Assembly: GCA_000619965.1 (NCBI GenBank)
Contig: JHVD01000008.1
Coordinates: 1-64,000, forward strand
DNA from: Propionibacteriaceae bacterium P6A17
GTDB lineage: Bacteria > Actinomycetota > Actinomycetes > Propionibacteriales > Propionibacteriaceae
Direction of reading: 5' to 3'
Length of the DNA: 64,000 nt
Part shown: piece after piece, positions 18,268 to 26,507 of the stretch
Position numbering within the stretch: the first letter of the stretch is position 1
How the letters are laid out: each line of letters begins with the position of its first letter
Notes under the pieces: generated by a model
Database searches by the model: none
What the model saw: only the letters and a program-made list of their open reading frames with translations
What the model was told of the DNA's origin: nothing
Program-made: the position numbers and the translations under genes

Positions 18268-20094
18268 ATGTCCCAGGACGTCAACTTCGATGCTGCCCCG
18301 GCCAGCTTCGCCGCGTACTTCCGCAAGCGGGTGGCCGAGACGCCGGATTCTCCGGCCTTCAGCGAGCCGGACTACGCGCCGGAGGGGCCCAACACGTGGA
18401 CCACCCACACGTGGGCGCAGACGCGGGAGATCGTCGACGAGCTGGCCGCCGGCCTCATCGCCCGCGGCATCAAGCCCGAGGAGCGCGTCGCCATCTGTTC
18501 CACGACGCGCATCGAGTGGGTGTTCGCCGACCTCGCCGTCTCCTGCGCTGCCGCCGCGACGACCACGATCTACCCCAACACCGGGGCCGAGGACGTGAAG
18601 TTCATCATCACCGACTCCGACTCCAAGGTCGTCGTCGTCGAGGATGCGGACCAGCTCGCGAAGATCATCGACGACGCCGACATCACCGCGCAGGTGCACA
18701 CGATCGTCGTGATCCGCCCCGAGGAGGTCGCGTTCTCCGAGCGCGTGCTGTCCTTCGAGCAGCTTCGTGAGGCCGGCCGCGCCCTGCTCGCCGAGCAGCC
18801 GGGAGTCGTCGACGACGCCATCGCAGGCGTCGGCCGCGACCACCTCTCGACGCTCATCTACACCTCCGGCACCACCGGCCGCCCGAAGGGCGTGCGGCTG
18901 CCGAACCGCTGCTGGATCGCCGAAGGCGTGGGGCTGCTCGAGCGAGACCTCATTCCCGTCGGCTCGCGCATGTACCTGTGGCTGCCGCTCAGCCACGTCT
19001 TCGGCAAGACGCTGTTGGCGGCATCGATGGCCTACAACCTCCACAACTTCGTCGACGGGCGCATCCCGCGCATCGTCGAGGGCCTCGGCGAGACGAAGCC
19101 GCACGTCATGTGCGGGGCACCCCGGATCTTCGAGAAGGTGCGCGCTGCCGTCGTCGCAGGGCGCGGCATCAAGGGCCGCATCTCGCACTGGGCCTTCGCG
19201 GTGGGGCGCGACGCGCTCGCGGCCGAGCGGGAGGGGAAGCTCTCGGGCCTGCTCAAGGCGAAGCGGGCCGTCGCCGACAAGCTCGTGTACTCGAAGCTCA
19301 AGGAGAAGCTGGGCGGGGACCTGCTGTTCCTCATCTCGGGCTCGGCGCAGCTCAACCCGCAGGTCCAGTCGTGGTTCGCCGCCGCCGGCATCACCATCAT
19401 CGAGGGCTACGGCTCCACCGAGGTGTCCGCGATCGCCACCGTCGACCAGCCCCAGAACCCGAGGCTCGGCACGGTCGGGCTGCCGCTGCCGCGCCTTGAG
19501 ATGCGGCTCGCCCCCGACGGCGAGCTGCTGCTGCGCGGGCCTTCGGTGTTCGACGGCTACCACAACCTCCCCGAGAAGACCGCCGAGGCGCTCGAGCCGG
19601 ACGGCTGGTACCACACCGGCGACATCGCCGTCATCGACGAGACGGGCCGCGTGCGGATCACCGACCGCAAGAAGGACCTGTTCAAGACCTCCGGCGGCAA
19701 GTACGTCGCGCCGCAGAAGGTGGAGGCCGCCCTCACCACGAACATTCCCTACATCTCGCAGGCGGTGGCCGTCGGCGACGGGCAGAAGTACGTGTCCGCA
19801 CTGGTCGTGATGGACCCGGACCTGCTGCAGTCCTGGGCCGAGCGCCGCAACCTCGGGCACCTGTCCTACGCCGAGCTCACCCAACTGCCCGAGATCAAGG
19901 CCTCGGTGGAGAAGCACCTCGCCAAGGCCAACTCGCGGCTCGAGCACTGGGAGACGGTGAAGAAGATCGCCATCCTCGACCACGAGCTCACCGTCGAGAA
20001 CGGGCTGGCCACGGCCAACATGAAGATCCGACGTGGCCAGGTGACGAAGGAGCATCAGGACCTCGTCGACGCCCTGTACCCCAAGGAGGGGTGA
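18268..20094 (+). CDS. Long-chain acyl-CoA synthetase (AMP-forming)
   Basis: A 608-residue adenylate-forming enzyme that activates fatty acids to acyl-CoA through acyl-AMP. The P-loop-like motif YTSGTTGRPKGVR is at about 198-210. The A5 motif is EGYGSTEVS. DGWYHTGDIAVIDETG and the ITDRKKDLFKTSGGKYVAPQ region mark the mobile C-terminal domain. It has the longer FadD15-type architecture. The ATG at 18268 follows a GGAGAGGAG ribosome-binding site, unlike the leaderless neighbours. The thioesterase gene begins one base after the stop, so the pair can form and hydrolyse acyl-CoA in one unit. The divergent MarR may control it. Confidence 0.9.
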   Translation: MSQDVNFDAAPASFAAYFRKRVAETPDSPAFSEPDYAPEGPNTWTTHTWAQTREIVDELAAGLIARGIKPEERVAICSTTRIEWVFADLAVSCAAAATTTIYPNTGAEDVKFIITDSDSKVVVVEDADQLAKIIDDADITAQVHTIVVIRPEEVAFSERVLSFEQLREAGRALLAEQPGVVDDAIAGVGRDHLSTLIYTSGTTGRPKGVRLPNRCWIAEGVGLLERDLIPVGSRMYLWLPLSHVFGKTLLAASMAYNLHNFVDGRIPRIVEGLGETKPHVMCGAPRIFEKVRAAVVAGRGIKGRISHWAFAVGRDALAAEREGKLSGLLKAKRAVADKLVYSKLKEKLGGDLLFLISGSAQLNPQVQSWFAAAGITIIEGYGSTEVSAIATVDQPQNPRLGTVGLPLPRLEMRLAPDGELLLRGPSVFDGYHNLPEKTAEALEPDGWYHTGDIAVIDETGRVRITDRKKDLFKTSGGKYVAPQKVEAALTTNIPYISQAVAVGDGQKYVSALVVMDPDLLQSWAERRNLGHLSYAELTQLPEIKASVEKHLAKANSRLEHWETVKKIAILDHELTVENGLATANMKIRRGQVTKEHQDLVDALYPKEG

Positions 20095-20095
20095 G

Positions 20096-20923
20096 GTGCT
20101 CGTCGACGTCCAACTGCGCTGGTCCGACATGGACGCGCAGCGGCATGTCAACAACGCCCGCATCGCCGACTACCTGCAGGAGGCGCGCGTCGGCCTCCTC
20201 GGGGATTCCGGGCTGCTGGAGCACGGGGTGGTCGTCACGGGCCAGCAGGTGCAGTTCCGGCGGTCCGTGGACTATGCCGACGAGCCGCTCGCCGTCGAGA
20301 TCGTGGTCACCGCACTCGGTGCGGCTCGGGTCGAGGTGGGCTATCTGCTGCGGCAGCGCGACGAGCCCGTCGCGGAGGCGCGCACCCAGCTCACGCCGTT
20401 CTCCTTCGACGAGCAGCGCCCCGTCCGCCTCCAGCCGGCGACGCGGGCGGCGTTGGAGCGGCACCTGGCCGACTGGGAGCCCTTTGAACCACTCGCGGCG
20501 CCGGAGGTGCGCCGTCGGGGCATTCGGACCCTGCACCACACCCGGTGGACCGACTTGGACCGCTACGGGCACGTCAACAACATGCTCGCCTTCGAATACC
20601 TGCAGCAGGCGCGCATCGAGGTGTCGCCGCAGTGGGATCCGACGATGGCCCGCACCGGGTCCGGGGAGGCCGAGCACCTGTGGCTGGTGGCGCGGCAGGA
20701 CGTCGACTACGTCGCCCAGATCGAATACCAGGCCGAGCCGCTCGAGGTGCACACGGCACCGGTGAGGCTGGGGCGCACGTCCATCACTTCCGCGGCGGAG
20801 ATCCATGCCCCCGACGGCACCCTGCTGGCCCGCGGGCGCACCGTCGTGGTCTGCGCAGGCCCGGACTTCCGCCCTCGCGAGCTGCCGAATCGTGACCGCC
20901 TCGAGGGGTTCCTCATCGCCTGA
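20096..20923 (+). CDS. Double hot-dog acyl-CoA thioesterase
   Basis: A 275-residue protein made of two 4-hydroxybenzoyl-CoA thioesterase-like folds. Repeat one begins LRWSDMDAQRHVNNARIADY and repeat two TRWTDLDRYGHVNNMLAFEY. Each has the conserved D-x-x-x-H-V-N-N motif with catalytic Asp. This tandem form is common in Actinobacteria. It should hydrolyse acyl-CoA in the cytoplasm. The GTG at 20096 is preceded by AAGGAGGGG in the end of the acyl-CoA synthetase gene, one base after that gene's stop. Chain-length preference is unknown. Confidence 0.85.
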   Translation: MLVDVQLRWSDMDAQRHVNNARIADYLQEARVGLLGDSGLLEHGVVVTGQQVQFRRSVDYADEPLAVEIVVTALGAARVEVGYLLRQRDEPVAEARTQLTPFSFDEQRPVRLQPATRAALERHLADWEPFEPLAAPEVRRRGIRTLHHTRWTDLDRYGHVNNMLAFEYLQQARIEVSPQWDPTMARTGSGEAEHLWLVARQDVDYVAQIEYQAEPLEVHTAPVRLGRTSITSAAEIHAPDGTLLARGRTVVVCAGPDFRPRELPNRDRLEGFLIA

Positions 20924-20964
20924 CCCGGCCCTGGCTGGGGTCCTGCCGGTGGAAGGATGGAGTC

Positions 20965-21669
20965 ATGGCCCGCATCGTCATCCTCACCGGCGCCGGCATC
21001 TCCGCGGAGTCCGGCATCCGCACCTTCCGAGCCGTCGACGGGCTCTGGGAGGAGCATCGCGTCGAGGACGTCGCCACCCCCGAGGGGTTTGCCGCCGATC
21101 CCGGTCTCGTCCACCGCTTCTACAATGCGCGACGACGTCAGCTTCTGTCGGCGGAGGTGCAGCCGAACGCGGCCCATCGCGCCCTCGCGCGGCTCGAGGC
21201 GGCGCTGCCGGGCGAGGTGTTCGTCGTGACGCAGAACATCGATGACCTCCATGAGCGCGCTGGCTCCACGAACGTGCACCACATGCACGGGCGGCTGCTC
21301 ACCTCGTGGTGTCGGGCCTGCGATGCGCGGGTGCCGACGATGGGCGACGTCGGCGTCGACAGTGTCTGCCCGCAGTGCGGGGTGCGGGGAAGTCTGCGGC
21401 CCGACGTGGTGTGGTTCGGGGAGATCCCGTACGGGATGGACGTGATCGAGCGCGAACTGCGTGACTGCAGGATCTTCGCGGCGATCGGCACCTCGGGCAA
21501 CGTCTACCCGGCGGCAGGTTTCGTGCAGTTCGCGACGGCGATGGGCGCCCACACCGTCGAACTCAACCTCGAGGCGTCGCTCACGCACAGCTTGTTTCGT
21601 GAGGTGCGTCAAGGTCCGGCGACGGTCGTCGTCCCGGAGTGGGTCGACGACATCCTCGCCGACGTCTGA
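20965..21669 (+). CDS. cobB: NAD-dependent protein deacylase, sirtuin
   Basis: A 234-residue Sir2 enzyme that removes acyl groups from lysines using NAD. The NAD motif GAGISAESGIRTFR is at about 9-22. QNIDDLH is at 90-96 and the catalytic His at 108 in HMHG. The zinc ligands are Cys116, 119, 135 and 138. Tyr53 and Arg56 form the Y-x-x-R pair seen in SIRT5-like class III enzymes, which favours desuccinylase/demalonylase as well as deacetylase activity. GGAAGGA precedes the ATG at 20965. Being next to acyl-CoA enzymes fits control by acylation, but that is context only. Confidence 0.9.
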   Translation: MARIVILTGAGISAESGIRTFRAVDGLWEEHRVEDVATPEGFAADPGLVHRFYNARRRQLLSAEVQPNAAHRALARLEAALPGEVFVVTQNIDDLHERAGSTNVHHMHGRLLTSWCRACDARVPTMGDVGVDSVCPQCGVRGSLRPDVVWFGEIPYGMDVIERELRDCRIFAAIGTSGNVYPAAGFVQFATAMGAHTVELNLEASLTHSLFREVRQGPATVVVPEWVDDILADV

Positions 21670-21684
21670 CCGGCCGTGCCGCCC

Positions 21685-21757
21685 GTTCGTCGAGTGGTCG
21701 TCGGGCGTTTCCTTGTTCGTCGAGTGGCGGTCTGGCGTTTCCTTGTTCGTCGAGTGG
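21685..21757. repeat. Array of GTTCGTCGAGTGG half-repeats, 30-bp period
   Basis: Copies of GTTCGTCGAGTGG start at 21685, 21715 and 21745, exactly 30 bases apart, with similar GCGTTTCCTT fillers. They match one arm of the type A palindrome described in the next entry. Confidence 0.8.
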
Positions 21758-21830
21758 CCGCCGTAGGCGGCTGATCGAGACGTGGTGAGCTTGATCTCGA
21801 TACGCAGGCTGCGCCTGCTACTCGATCATC
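21745..21830. repeat. REP-like composite, copy 1 (palindrome A plus palindrome B)
   Basis: Palindrome A has stem GCCGCC-GTA-GGCGGC inside CGTCGAGTG...TGATCGAGACG. Palindrome B (21793-21830) has stem GCAGGC-TGC-GCCTGC inside GATCTCGATA...TACTCGATCATC. B in reverse complement aligns to A, so they are head-to-head members of one family. A near-identical composite is at 22445-22530, on the other side of the GIY-YIG gene. Confidence 0.85.
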
Positions 21831-21847
21831 TGTCGGGGCGTTTCCCG

Positions 21848-21949
21848 GTTCGTCGAGTGGCCGTCTGGGGTTTCCGGTTCGTCGAGTGGCGGTCTGGCGT
21901 TTCCTTGTTCGTCGAGTGGCCGCCGTAGGCGGCTGATCGAGACGTGGTG
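21848..21949. repeat. Half-repeats and a full type A palindrome before the GIY-YIG gene
   Basis: GTTCGTCGAGTGG recurs at 21848, 21877 and 21907 (29- and 30-base spacing). The last copy extends into a full type A palindrome to 21949. The 70 bases to the GIY-YIG start show no strong promoter. Confidence 0.8.
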
Positions 21950-22023
21950 AGCTTCCGCGGGGATTTGTCCACAGTTCATCTCGTGCGCGGGAATGTGCAA
22001 CCTGCCACGCCAACACTGATGGC

Positions 22024-22308
22024 ATGGCATGGATGTACATCTTGGAATGCAAGGACGGGACGTTCTACGTCGGGAGCACACGAGACCTCCACGGGCGGGT
22101 GGAGATGCACATGGCAGGCAACGGCGCTGCCTACACACGACGGCGACTGCCGGTGAAGCTGGTGCACGCCGTCGAATTCGAGAGCGTGGCTGAGGCCTTT
22201 GCCTTCGAGAAGCAGGTGCAGGGCTGGAGCCACGCCAAGCGCCAGGCGCTGATCGACGGTGACTGGGAGCGGATCAAACAGCTGTCGAAGAAGAAGCGGC
22301 GTGGCTAG
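22024..22308 (+). CDS. GIY-YIG nuclease (UPF0213-like) embedded in REP-like repeats
   Basis: A 94-residue single-domain GIY-YIG protein. The motif appears as MYILECKDG followed by FYVGSTRDL. A conserved Arg/His region (GRVEMHMAGNGAAYTRRR) comes next, then the metal-binding Glu in AFAFEKQVQGWSHAKRQAL. The C-terminus is a Lys/Arg-rich tail. Stand-alone proteins of this size are close to the UPF0213/YhbQ group, whose function is unclear. The gene lies alone inside about 950 bp of palindromic repeats, with one full composite copy on each side. The ATG at 22024 is the first in frame and gives the standard N-terminus. The repeat context suggests a REP-associated nuclease, by analogy with RAYT transposases; that is inference. 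Confidence 0.85.
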   Translation: MAWMYILECKDGTFYVGSTRDLHGRVEMHMAGNGAAYTRRRLPVKLVHAVEFESVAEAFAFEKQVQGWSHAKRQALIDGDWERIKQLSKKKRRG

Positions 22309-22323
22309 CCTGCAAGTTCGGCT

Positions 22324-22427
22324 GATCTCGATACGCAGGCTTCGCCTGCTACTCGATCATCTGGTGGGGTCGGGTGGCCTGCTACTCGATCATCGGGTGG
22401 GGGCGGGTGGCCTGCTACTCGATCATC
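22324..22427. repeat. Type B palindrome and two half-B repeats after the GIY-YIG gene
   Basis: A full type B palindrome is at 22324-22360. Half copies GGGTGGCCTGCTACTCGATCATC-like follow at 22372-22394 and 22405-22427, 33 bases apart. Confidence 0.8.
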
Positions 22428-22444
22428 TGGTGGGGTGTGGTCCC

Positions 22445-22530
22445 GTTCGTCGAGTGGCCGCCGTAGGCGGCTGATCGAGACGTGGTGGGGTTGATCTCGA
22501 TACGCAGGCTTCGCCTGCTACTCGATCATC
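22445..22530. repeat. REP-like composite, copy 2
   Basis: Palindrome A plus palindrome B in the same order and orientation as 21745-21830. The differences are mainly GTGGTGGGG for GTGGTGAGC in the linker and TTC for TGC in the B loop. The pair forms 86-bp direct repeats around the nuclease gene. Confidence 0.85.
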
Positions 22531-22542
22531 GGGGTGGGGCGG

Positions 22543-22630
22543 GGCGGTCTGCTACTCGATCTTCGGGTGAGGCGGGTGGCCTGCTACTCGATCAACTGGT
22601 GAGGCGGGTGGCCTGCTGATCGATCATCGG
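22543..22630. repeat. Half-B repeat array, about 32-bp period
   Basis: Three degenerate copies of the CTGCTACTCGATCATC arm occur at about 22543, 22574 and 22606, each next to GGGTG(A/G)GGCGGG filler. The array ends 25 bases before the exonuclease stop. Confidence 0.7.
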
Positions 22631-22655
22631 GTGGGGCGGGGCGGGCGTGCGAGGG

Positions 22656-23336
22656 TCAACGCGAGTACGCCTGTTTGAGCGTGCCGAGGCCCAGCTCGTC
22701 GGTGAGCGCAAGGTAGAGCTCGGCACACGACAGCGCATCGGTCAGCGCGTTGTGGGCCTTGTAGCGCGGCAGCCGAAACCGGTCACGCAACGACCACAAC
22801 CGCAGGTGGCCGCGGGGGATGGCGTCGAGGCTGTGCTCCAACCACTCCTGGCCCAGCCACAGCGTGTCCACGACGGTGAACACCGGCTCCGCGCCGAACT
22901 CGGCCCTGCACGCGGCCGCGAGGAACTCCGTCTCCACCCGCGCATAGTGTGCGAGCAGCGCCCTTCCGCGAAGCGCCTCCAGCGTCCGCACCAAGGCCTC
23001 CCGCAGCGGCACCCCGGTGGAGAGTGCATCGTCGGTGATGCCGTGGATCGTGGCCGACTGGCCCACCTCCAGCTCGGAGCGCACCAGCAGATGGCACGCG
23101 CCGCCGAGGCGGATCTCGCGCCCGTCGACCGGCACGAAGCCGATGCTCAGGATGCGGTCGCCGGACGGATCGAGGCCCGTCGTCTCCAGGTCGAGCGCGA
23201 GCAGTGGCACCTCGTCGAGGCGGCTGCGCAGCGAGGGGAAGGGCACGCCGAGATACTCGGACACCGGGCCCGCCGGCGCATCCCGGAACGAAGCCGCGCG
23301 CACCTCGTCGGGTGTCTTGCGTAGCCAGCCCATCAT
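22656..23336 (-). CDS. DnaQ-like 3'-5' exonuclease
   Basis: A 226-residue DEDDh exonuclease. Motif ExoI is ALDLETTGLD (Asp49, Glu51). A central segment with HGITDDAL is followed by the ExoIII motif HNALTDALSCAEL with His and Asp. The N-terminal 40 residues are a short extension with no recognised domain. The ATG at 23336 shares its A with the TGA of the upstream cNMP-CBS-DUF294 gene, so the two are translationally coupled. This neighbour pairing recurs in bacteria and hints that the nuclease acts with the nucleotidyltransferase-like partner. It is not a polymerase III epsilon subunit, which would be part of a different context. Confidence 0.85.
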   Translation of the reverse strand: MMGWLRKTPDEVRAASFRDAPAGPVSEYLGVPFPSLRSRLDEVPLLALDLETTGLDPSGDRILSIGFVPVDGREIRLGGACHLLVRSELEVGQSATIHGITDDALSTGVPLREALVRTLEALRGRALLAHYARVETEFLAAACRAEFGAEPVFTVVDTLWLGQEWLEHSLDAIPRGHLRLWSLRDRFRLPRYKAHNALTDALSCAELYLALTDELGLGTLKQAYSR

Positions 23337-25189
23337 CAATTCATCAGGTGGGTCTGGAATTGGTATTCGAGCCCGCGCTGCGCACGCCGGATCACACCGA
23401 ACGCCTCCCGCAGATGCCTTCGCTGCCCCGGGGTGAGCTGGTCGGGGTCGATGAAGTTGTCCGGCCGCTCCCCGCGCAGCGTGTGCTCGACGTGGTTGCG
23501 GATCCGCAGCAGCGCGATGAAGTGGAACGCATCCAACAGCTCGGCGGCCTGCTCGTCGCCGATCCTCCCCAGCGTGCGCAGCCCCTCGATGCGGCTGGCC
23601 GTCCCTGTCTCCGTGACGCCCGCGGCCAGCGCCATCGCCCGCACTGCCTCGATCACGGCATGCAACCCGCCCGCCTTGATGTCGAGCTGGTCCTTGTGAT
23701 CCCCCGAACGCTCCACGACGAAACCGCGGAAGAACCCAATCGGCGGCTCCCGACGCACCGCCATCGCGGCGAGGTGCCCGAGGAAGCGCGTCGAACGTCG
23801 CGCCATCGGCACGACGACGTCCCTCAGCTCCACGTGCAGCGACGCCTCCCCGGCCACCGCACGCATGTCGAAGAAGATCTGCGAATGGAGGATCGCCTCG
23901 GACTCCGGCTCCGAAAGCCACTGCCCGAACTGACGCTTCCACTCGTCGAGCCTCAGACACCACTTCGACGCCATGGCCTCGCCGGCACAGCGCGGATAGC
24001 CACACTCGGCCAAGCCCGCCACCACACGCTCCGCCAAAGCCAGGTGCCAGTCCAGCGCGGGGGCGTCGTCGGCGACGATCATCGCGTGGTCCTGATCGGA
24101 GCCGAGCGCCAGCTCCCTGCGCGCCTGCGAACCCAGCGCCACCCAACACCACGGCGCCGGAGCCGGACCCAGCTCGACGAGCGCGAGCTCGATGAGCCGC
24201 TGCGTCGCGGCGTCGGCGACGGCGGTCAGCACGGCCGAGACGTCGTCGGCCTCCGCCCCCTGGGCGAGCAGTTGGGACGCCAACTTCGGCGCACGGGACA
24301 CCACCTGCGCGATGCCGGCCACATCATCCTGCTTGCCGATGTCGCCGACGAGGAACGCCGGGTTGGACGTCTCCAAGCGCATCAGGTCCCCGGCCGAGAC
24401 GAGTCCAACCACCCGCTCCCCGACGACGACCGGCAGGTGATGCACACCCCGGCCGGTCATCACCATCAGCAACTCGAACGCCCTCGTCTCCGGGCCGACG
24501 GTCACCGGCCGCTTCGTCATCACCTCGCTGATCGGCGCCTCGACGTCGGCGCCCGTGACGACCACCCGCGAGCGCAGGTCCCTGTCGGTGACGATGCCGC
24601 GCAGCAGCTCCCCGTCGGTGAGGAGCAGCGCCGAGATGCGATGCTGCGTCATGACCTTCGCGGCCTCGCGGATCGACACGGTCGGCGCGGCGGTGATCGG
24701 TGCCCGCGTGACCAAATCCATCGCGCTCAGCCGCAGGATCGGCGACGACGCCTCCTGCATCTGCTCCGTCGCCCGCCGCAGCCGGCCGCGCTGGCGGGGC
24801 GCGAAGTGGTCGGCCACCACCCTGTGCTCCTCGAACAGCCGGACGAACCGCGCACCGGGAAGCATGAGCACCAGCGTGTCCTCGATCGCGCTCGCCCGGT
24901 AGGGGGCGGGCTGCTCCCGCATCAGCGTGAGCGTGCCGAACGTGTCGCCGGTGGCGTTGCGGTCGATGAGCAGCCCATCGCCGTCGACGATGTCGACCGC
25001 ACCCGAGCGGATGAGGTACAGCGAGTCGTTGCGCGCGCCCAACTCGATGATGATGCTCCCACGTCGGAAGTAGCGCACCGTCATCTGCTGCGCCAGGTCG
25101 ATCAACTCCGCGCGCGGCAGCTCCGAAAAGGGGGGCTGCCCGGCGAGGAAGTCCACGACCTCCGAGACCTCGATGTCCATGCCGACCAT
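23336..25189 (-). CDS. cNMP-binding, CBS and DUF294 nucleotidyltransferase-like protein
   Basis: A 617-residue cytoplasmic regulatory protein. A cyclic-nucleotide-binding-like domain spans about 1-125 (YFRRGSIIIELGARNDSLYL, GDTFGTLTLM). Two CBS domains span about 150-275 and probably bind adenine nucleotides. A DUF294 nucleotidyltransferase-like domain starts near 300 with LGSQARRELALGSDQDHAMI, which keeps the G-S and DxD-type residues. DUF294_C runs to the end. The ATG at 25189 follows GGGGAG; an ATG at 25180 is also possible. It is coupled to the exonuclease gene. It may use nucleotide status to modify a partner, but the substrate is unknown. Confidence 0.8.
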   Translation of the reverse strand: MVGMDIEVSEVVDFLAGQPPFSELPRAELIDLAQQMTVRYFRRGSIIIELGARNDSLYLIRSGAVDIVDGDGLLIDRNATGDTFGTLTLMREQPAPYRASAIEDTLVLMLPGARFVRLFEEHRVVADHFAPRQRGRLRRATEQMQEASSPILRLSAMDLVTRAPITAAPTVSIREAAKVMTQHRISALLLTDGELLRGIVTDRDLRSRVVVTGADVEAPISEVMTKRPVTVGPETRAFELLMVMTGRGVHHLPVVVGERVVGLVSAGDLMRLETSNPAFLVGDIGKQDDVAGIAQVVSRAPKLASQLLAQGAEADDVSAVLTAVADAATQRLIELALVELGPAPAPWCWVALGSQARRELALGSDQDHAMIVADDAPALDWHLALAERVVAGLAECGYPRCAGEAMASKWCLRLDEWKRQFGQWLSEPESEAILHSQIFFDMRAVAGEASLHVELRDVVVPMARRSTRFLGHLAAMAVRREPPIGFFRGFVVERSGDHKDQLDIKAGGLHAVIEAVRAMALAAGVTETGTASRIEGLRTLGRIGDEQAAELLDAFHFIALLRIRNHVEHTLRGERPDNFIDPDQLTPGQRRHLREAFGVIRRAQRGLEYQFQTHLMN

Positions 25190-25250
25190 GGTGTCGGACT
25201 CCCCGCCGGGGGGCAAGGGGCGGCGGGGAATCGTCGGGGCGCCAGACAGC

Positions 25251-26507
25251 TCAGCGCTGGTGCGTGATCCGCCCGCGGTACATCGTCAGCCGCACCGGGT
25301 CGGGCAGATCGAGCCCGTCGTAGGGGTTGTTGCGGCTCAGCGACGCGGACTCGCGCTTGTCGACGACGGCCCGCGCGGAGGGGTCGACGAGCACCAGGTT
25401 GGCGGGCTCACCCGGCGCGAGGGGCCGCCCCTGGCCGGCGATGCCGGCGATCCGGGCGGGTGCGACGCTCATGCGGTCGGCGATGCCGCCCCAGCCGAGC
25501 TCCTCGCCGGCCACCTCCATGACGACCGCCAGCGCCTGCTCGAGGCCGAGCATGCCCGGGCGCGCGTCGACGAACGCGTGGTCCTTGTCCTGGGGGGCGT
25601 GGGGCGCGTGATCCGTGCCGACGACGTCGATCGTCCCGTCGATCAGCGCCTCACGGATGGCCTCGCGGTGCTCGCTGGTGCGCAGCGGCGGATTCACCTT
25701 GAACGTCGTGTCGTAGCCTTCGAGCAGCTCCGTGCCGAGCAGGAGGTGGTGCGGGGTGACCTCGGCGGTGACCTGGATGCCGCGCCGCTTCGCCCAGCGC
25801 ACCACGTCGACGCCCTCGGCCGTCGAGATGTGGCAGACGTGGACCCGCGAGCCCGTCGCCTCGGCGAGCATCACGTCGCGGGCGACGATGACCGCCTCCG
25901 CCACCGGCGGCCAGCCGCCGAGCCCCAACCTCCCGGAAATCTCCGACTCGTGGCAGCAGGCACCGGGCCCGGCGAGCTGCGAGTCCTGCGAATGCTGCGC
26001 GATCAGCCCGCCGAACGGCTTGACCCACTCGAGCGCCCGACGCATGAGCTGCGCATCCATCAGGCACATGCCGTCGTCGGAGAACATGCGCACGTTCGCG
26101 CGTGAGCGGTGCATGAGAGCCAGCTCGGCGAGCCTCTCGCCCTTCAGCCCCTCGGAGATGGCGCCGATCGGCACCACCTGCGCGTGCCCGGCCTGCTCAC
26201 CCAGATCCAAGATGTGCTCGGCCTTCTCCGCGGTGTCGGTGACGGGCTGGGTGTTCGCCATCGCGCACACCGCGGTGAAGCCGCCGCGCGCGGCAGCCAG
26301 CGTACCGGACTCGACGGTCTCGGCATCCTCCCGGCCGGGCTCGCGCAAGTGCGTGTGCATGTCGACGAGGCCGGGCAGCACGACGAGCCCCTGCGCGTCG
26401 ATCGTCTGCGCGCCGGAGGGTGCCTCGTCGACGAGGACCCCGTCGGCCACGAACAGGTCGGTGATGGTGCCGTCGGGCAGCATTGCCCCGGAGATGATGT
26501 GGTTCAT
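25251..26507 (-). CDS. pyrC: Dihydroorotase
   Basis: A 418-residue class I dihydroorotase catalysing the reversible cyclisation of carbamoyl aspartate in pyrimidine synthesis. It shows the zinc motif [10 protein letters not shown], the NTQP substrate segment, His residues in HVCHIST and [11 protein letters not shown], and the catalytic Asp in GTDHAPH. Length fits the type. The ATG at 26507 overlaps the pyrB stop by ATGA, so it is the third gene of pyrR-pyrB-pyrC. carA, carB and pyrF, often next in Actinobacteria, are absent here. Confidence 0.95.
   Translation of the reverse strand: MNHIISGAMLPDGTITDLFVADGVLVDEAPSGAQTIDAQGLVVLPGLVDMHTHLREPGREDAETVESGTLAAARGGFTAVCAMANTQPVTDTAEKAEHILDLGEQAGHAQVVPIGAISEGLKGERLAELALMHRSRANVRMFSDDGMCLMDAQLMRRALEWVKPFGGLIAQHSQDSQLAGPGACCHESEISGRLGLGGWPPVAEAVIVARDVMLAEATGSRVHVCHISTAEGVDVVRWAKRRGIQVTAEVTPHHLLLGTELLEGYDTTFKVNPPLRTSEHREAIREALIDGTIDVVGTDHAPHAPQDKDHAFVDARPGMLGLEQALAVVMEVAGEELGWGGIADRMSVAPARIAGIAGQGRPLAPGEPANLVLVDPSARAVVDKRESASLSRNNPYDGLDLPDPVRLTMYRGRITHQR

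Noticed and set aside
21685-22630. Regular 30- and 33-bp repeats as a CRISPR array
   Set aside because: The spacing filler is itself repeated, the repeated unit is half of a longer palindrome, copies degenerate quickly, and no cas genes are in the window.
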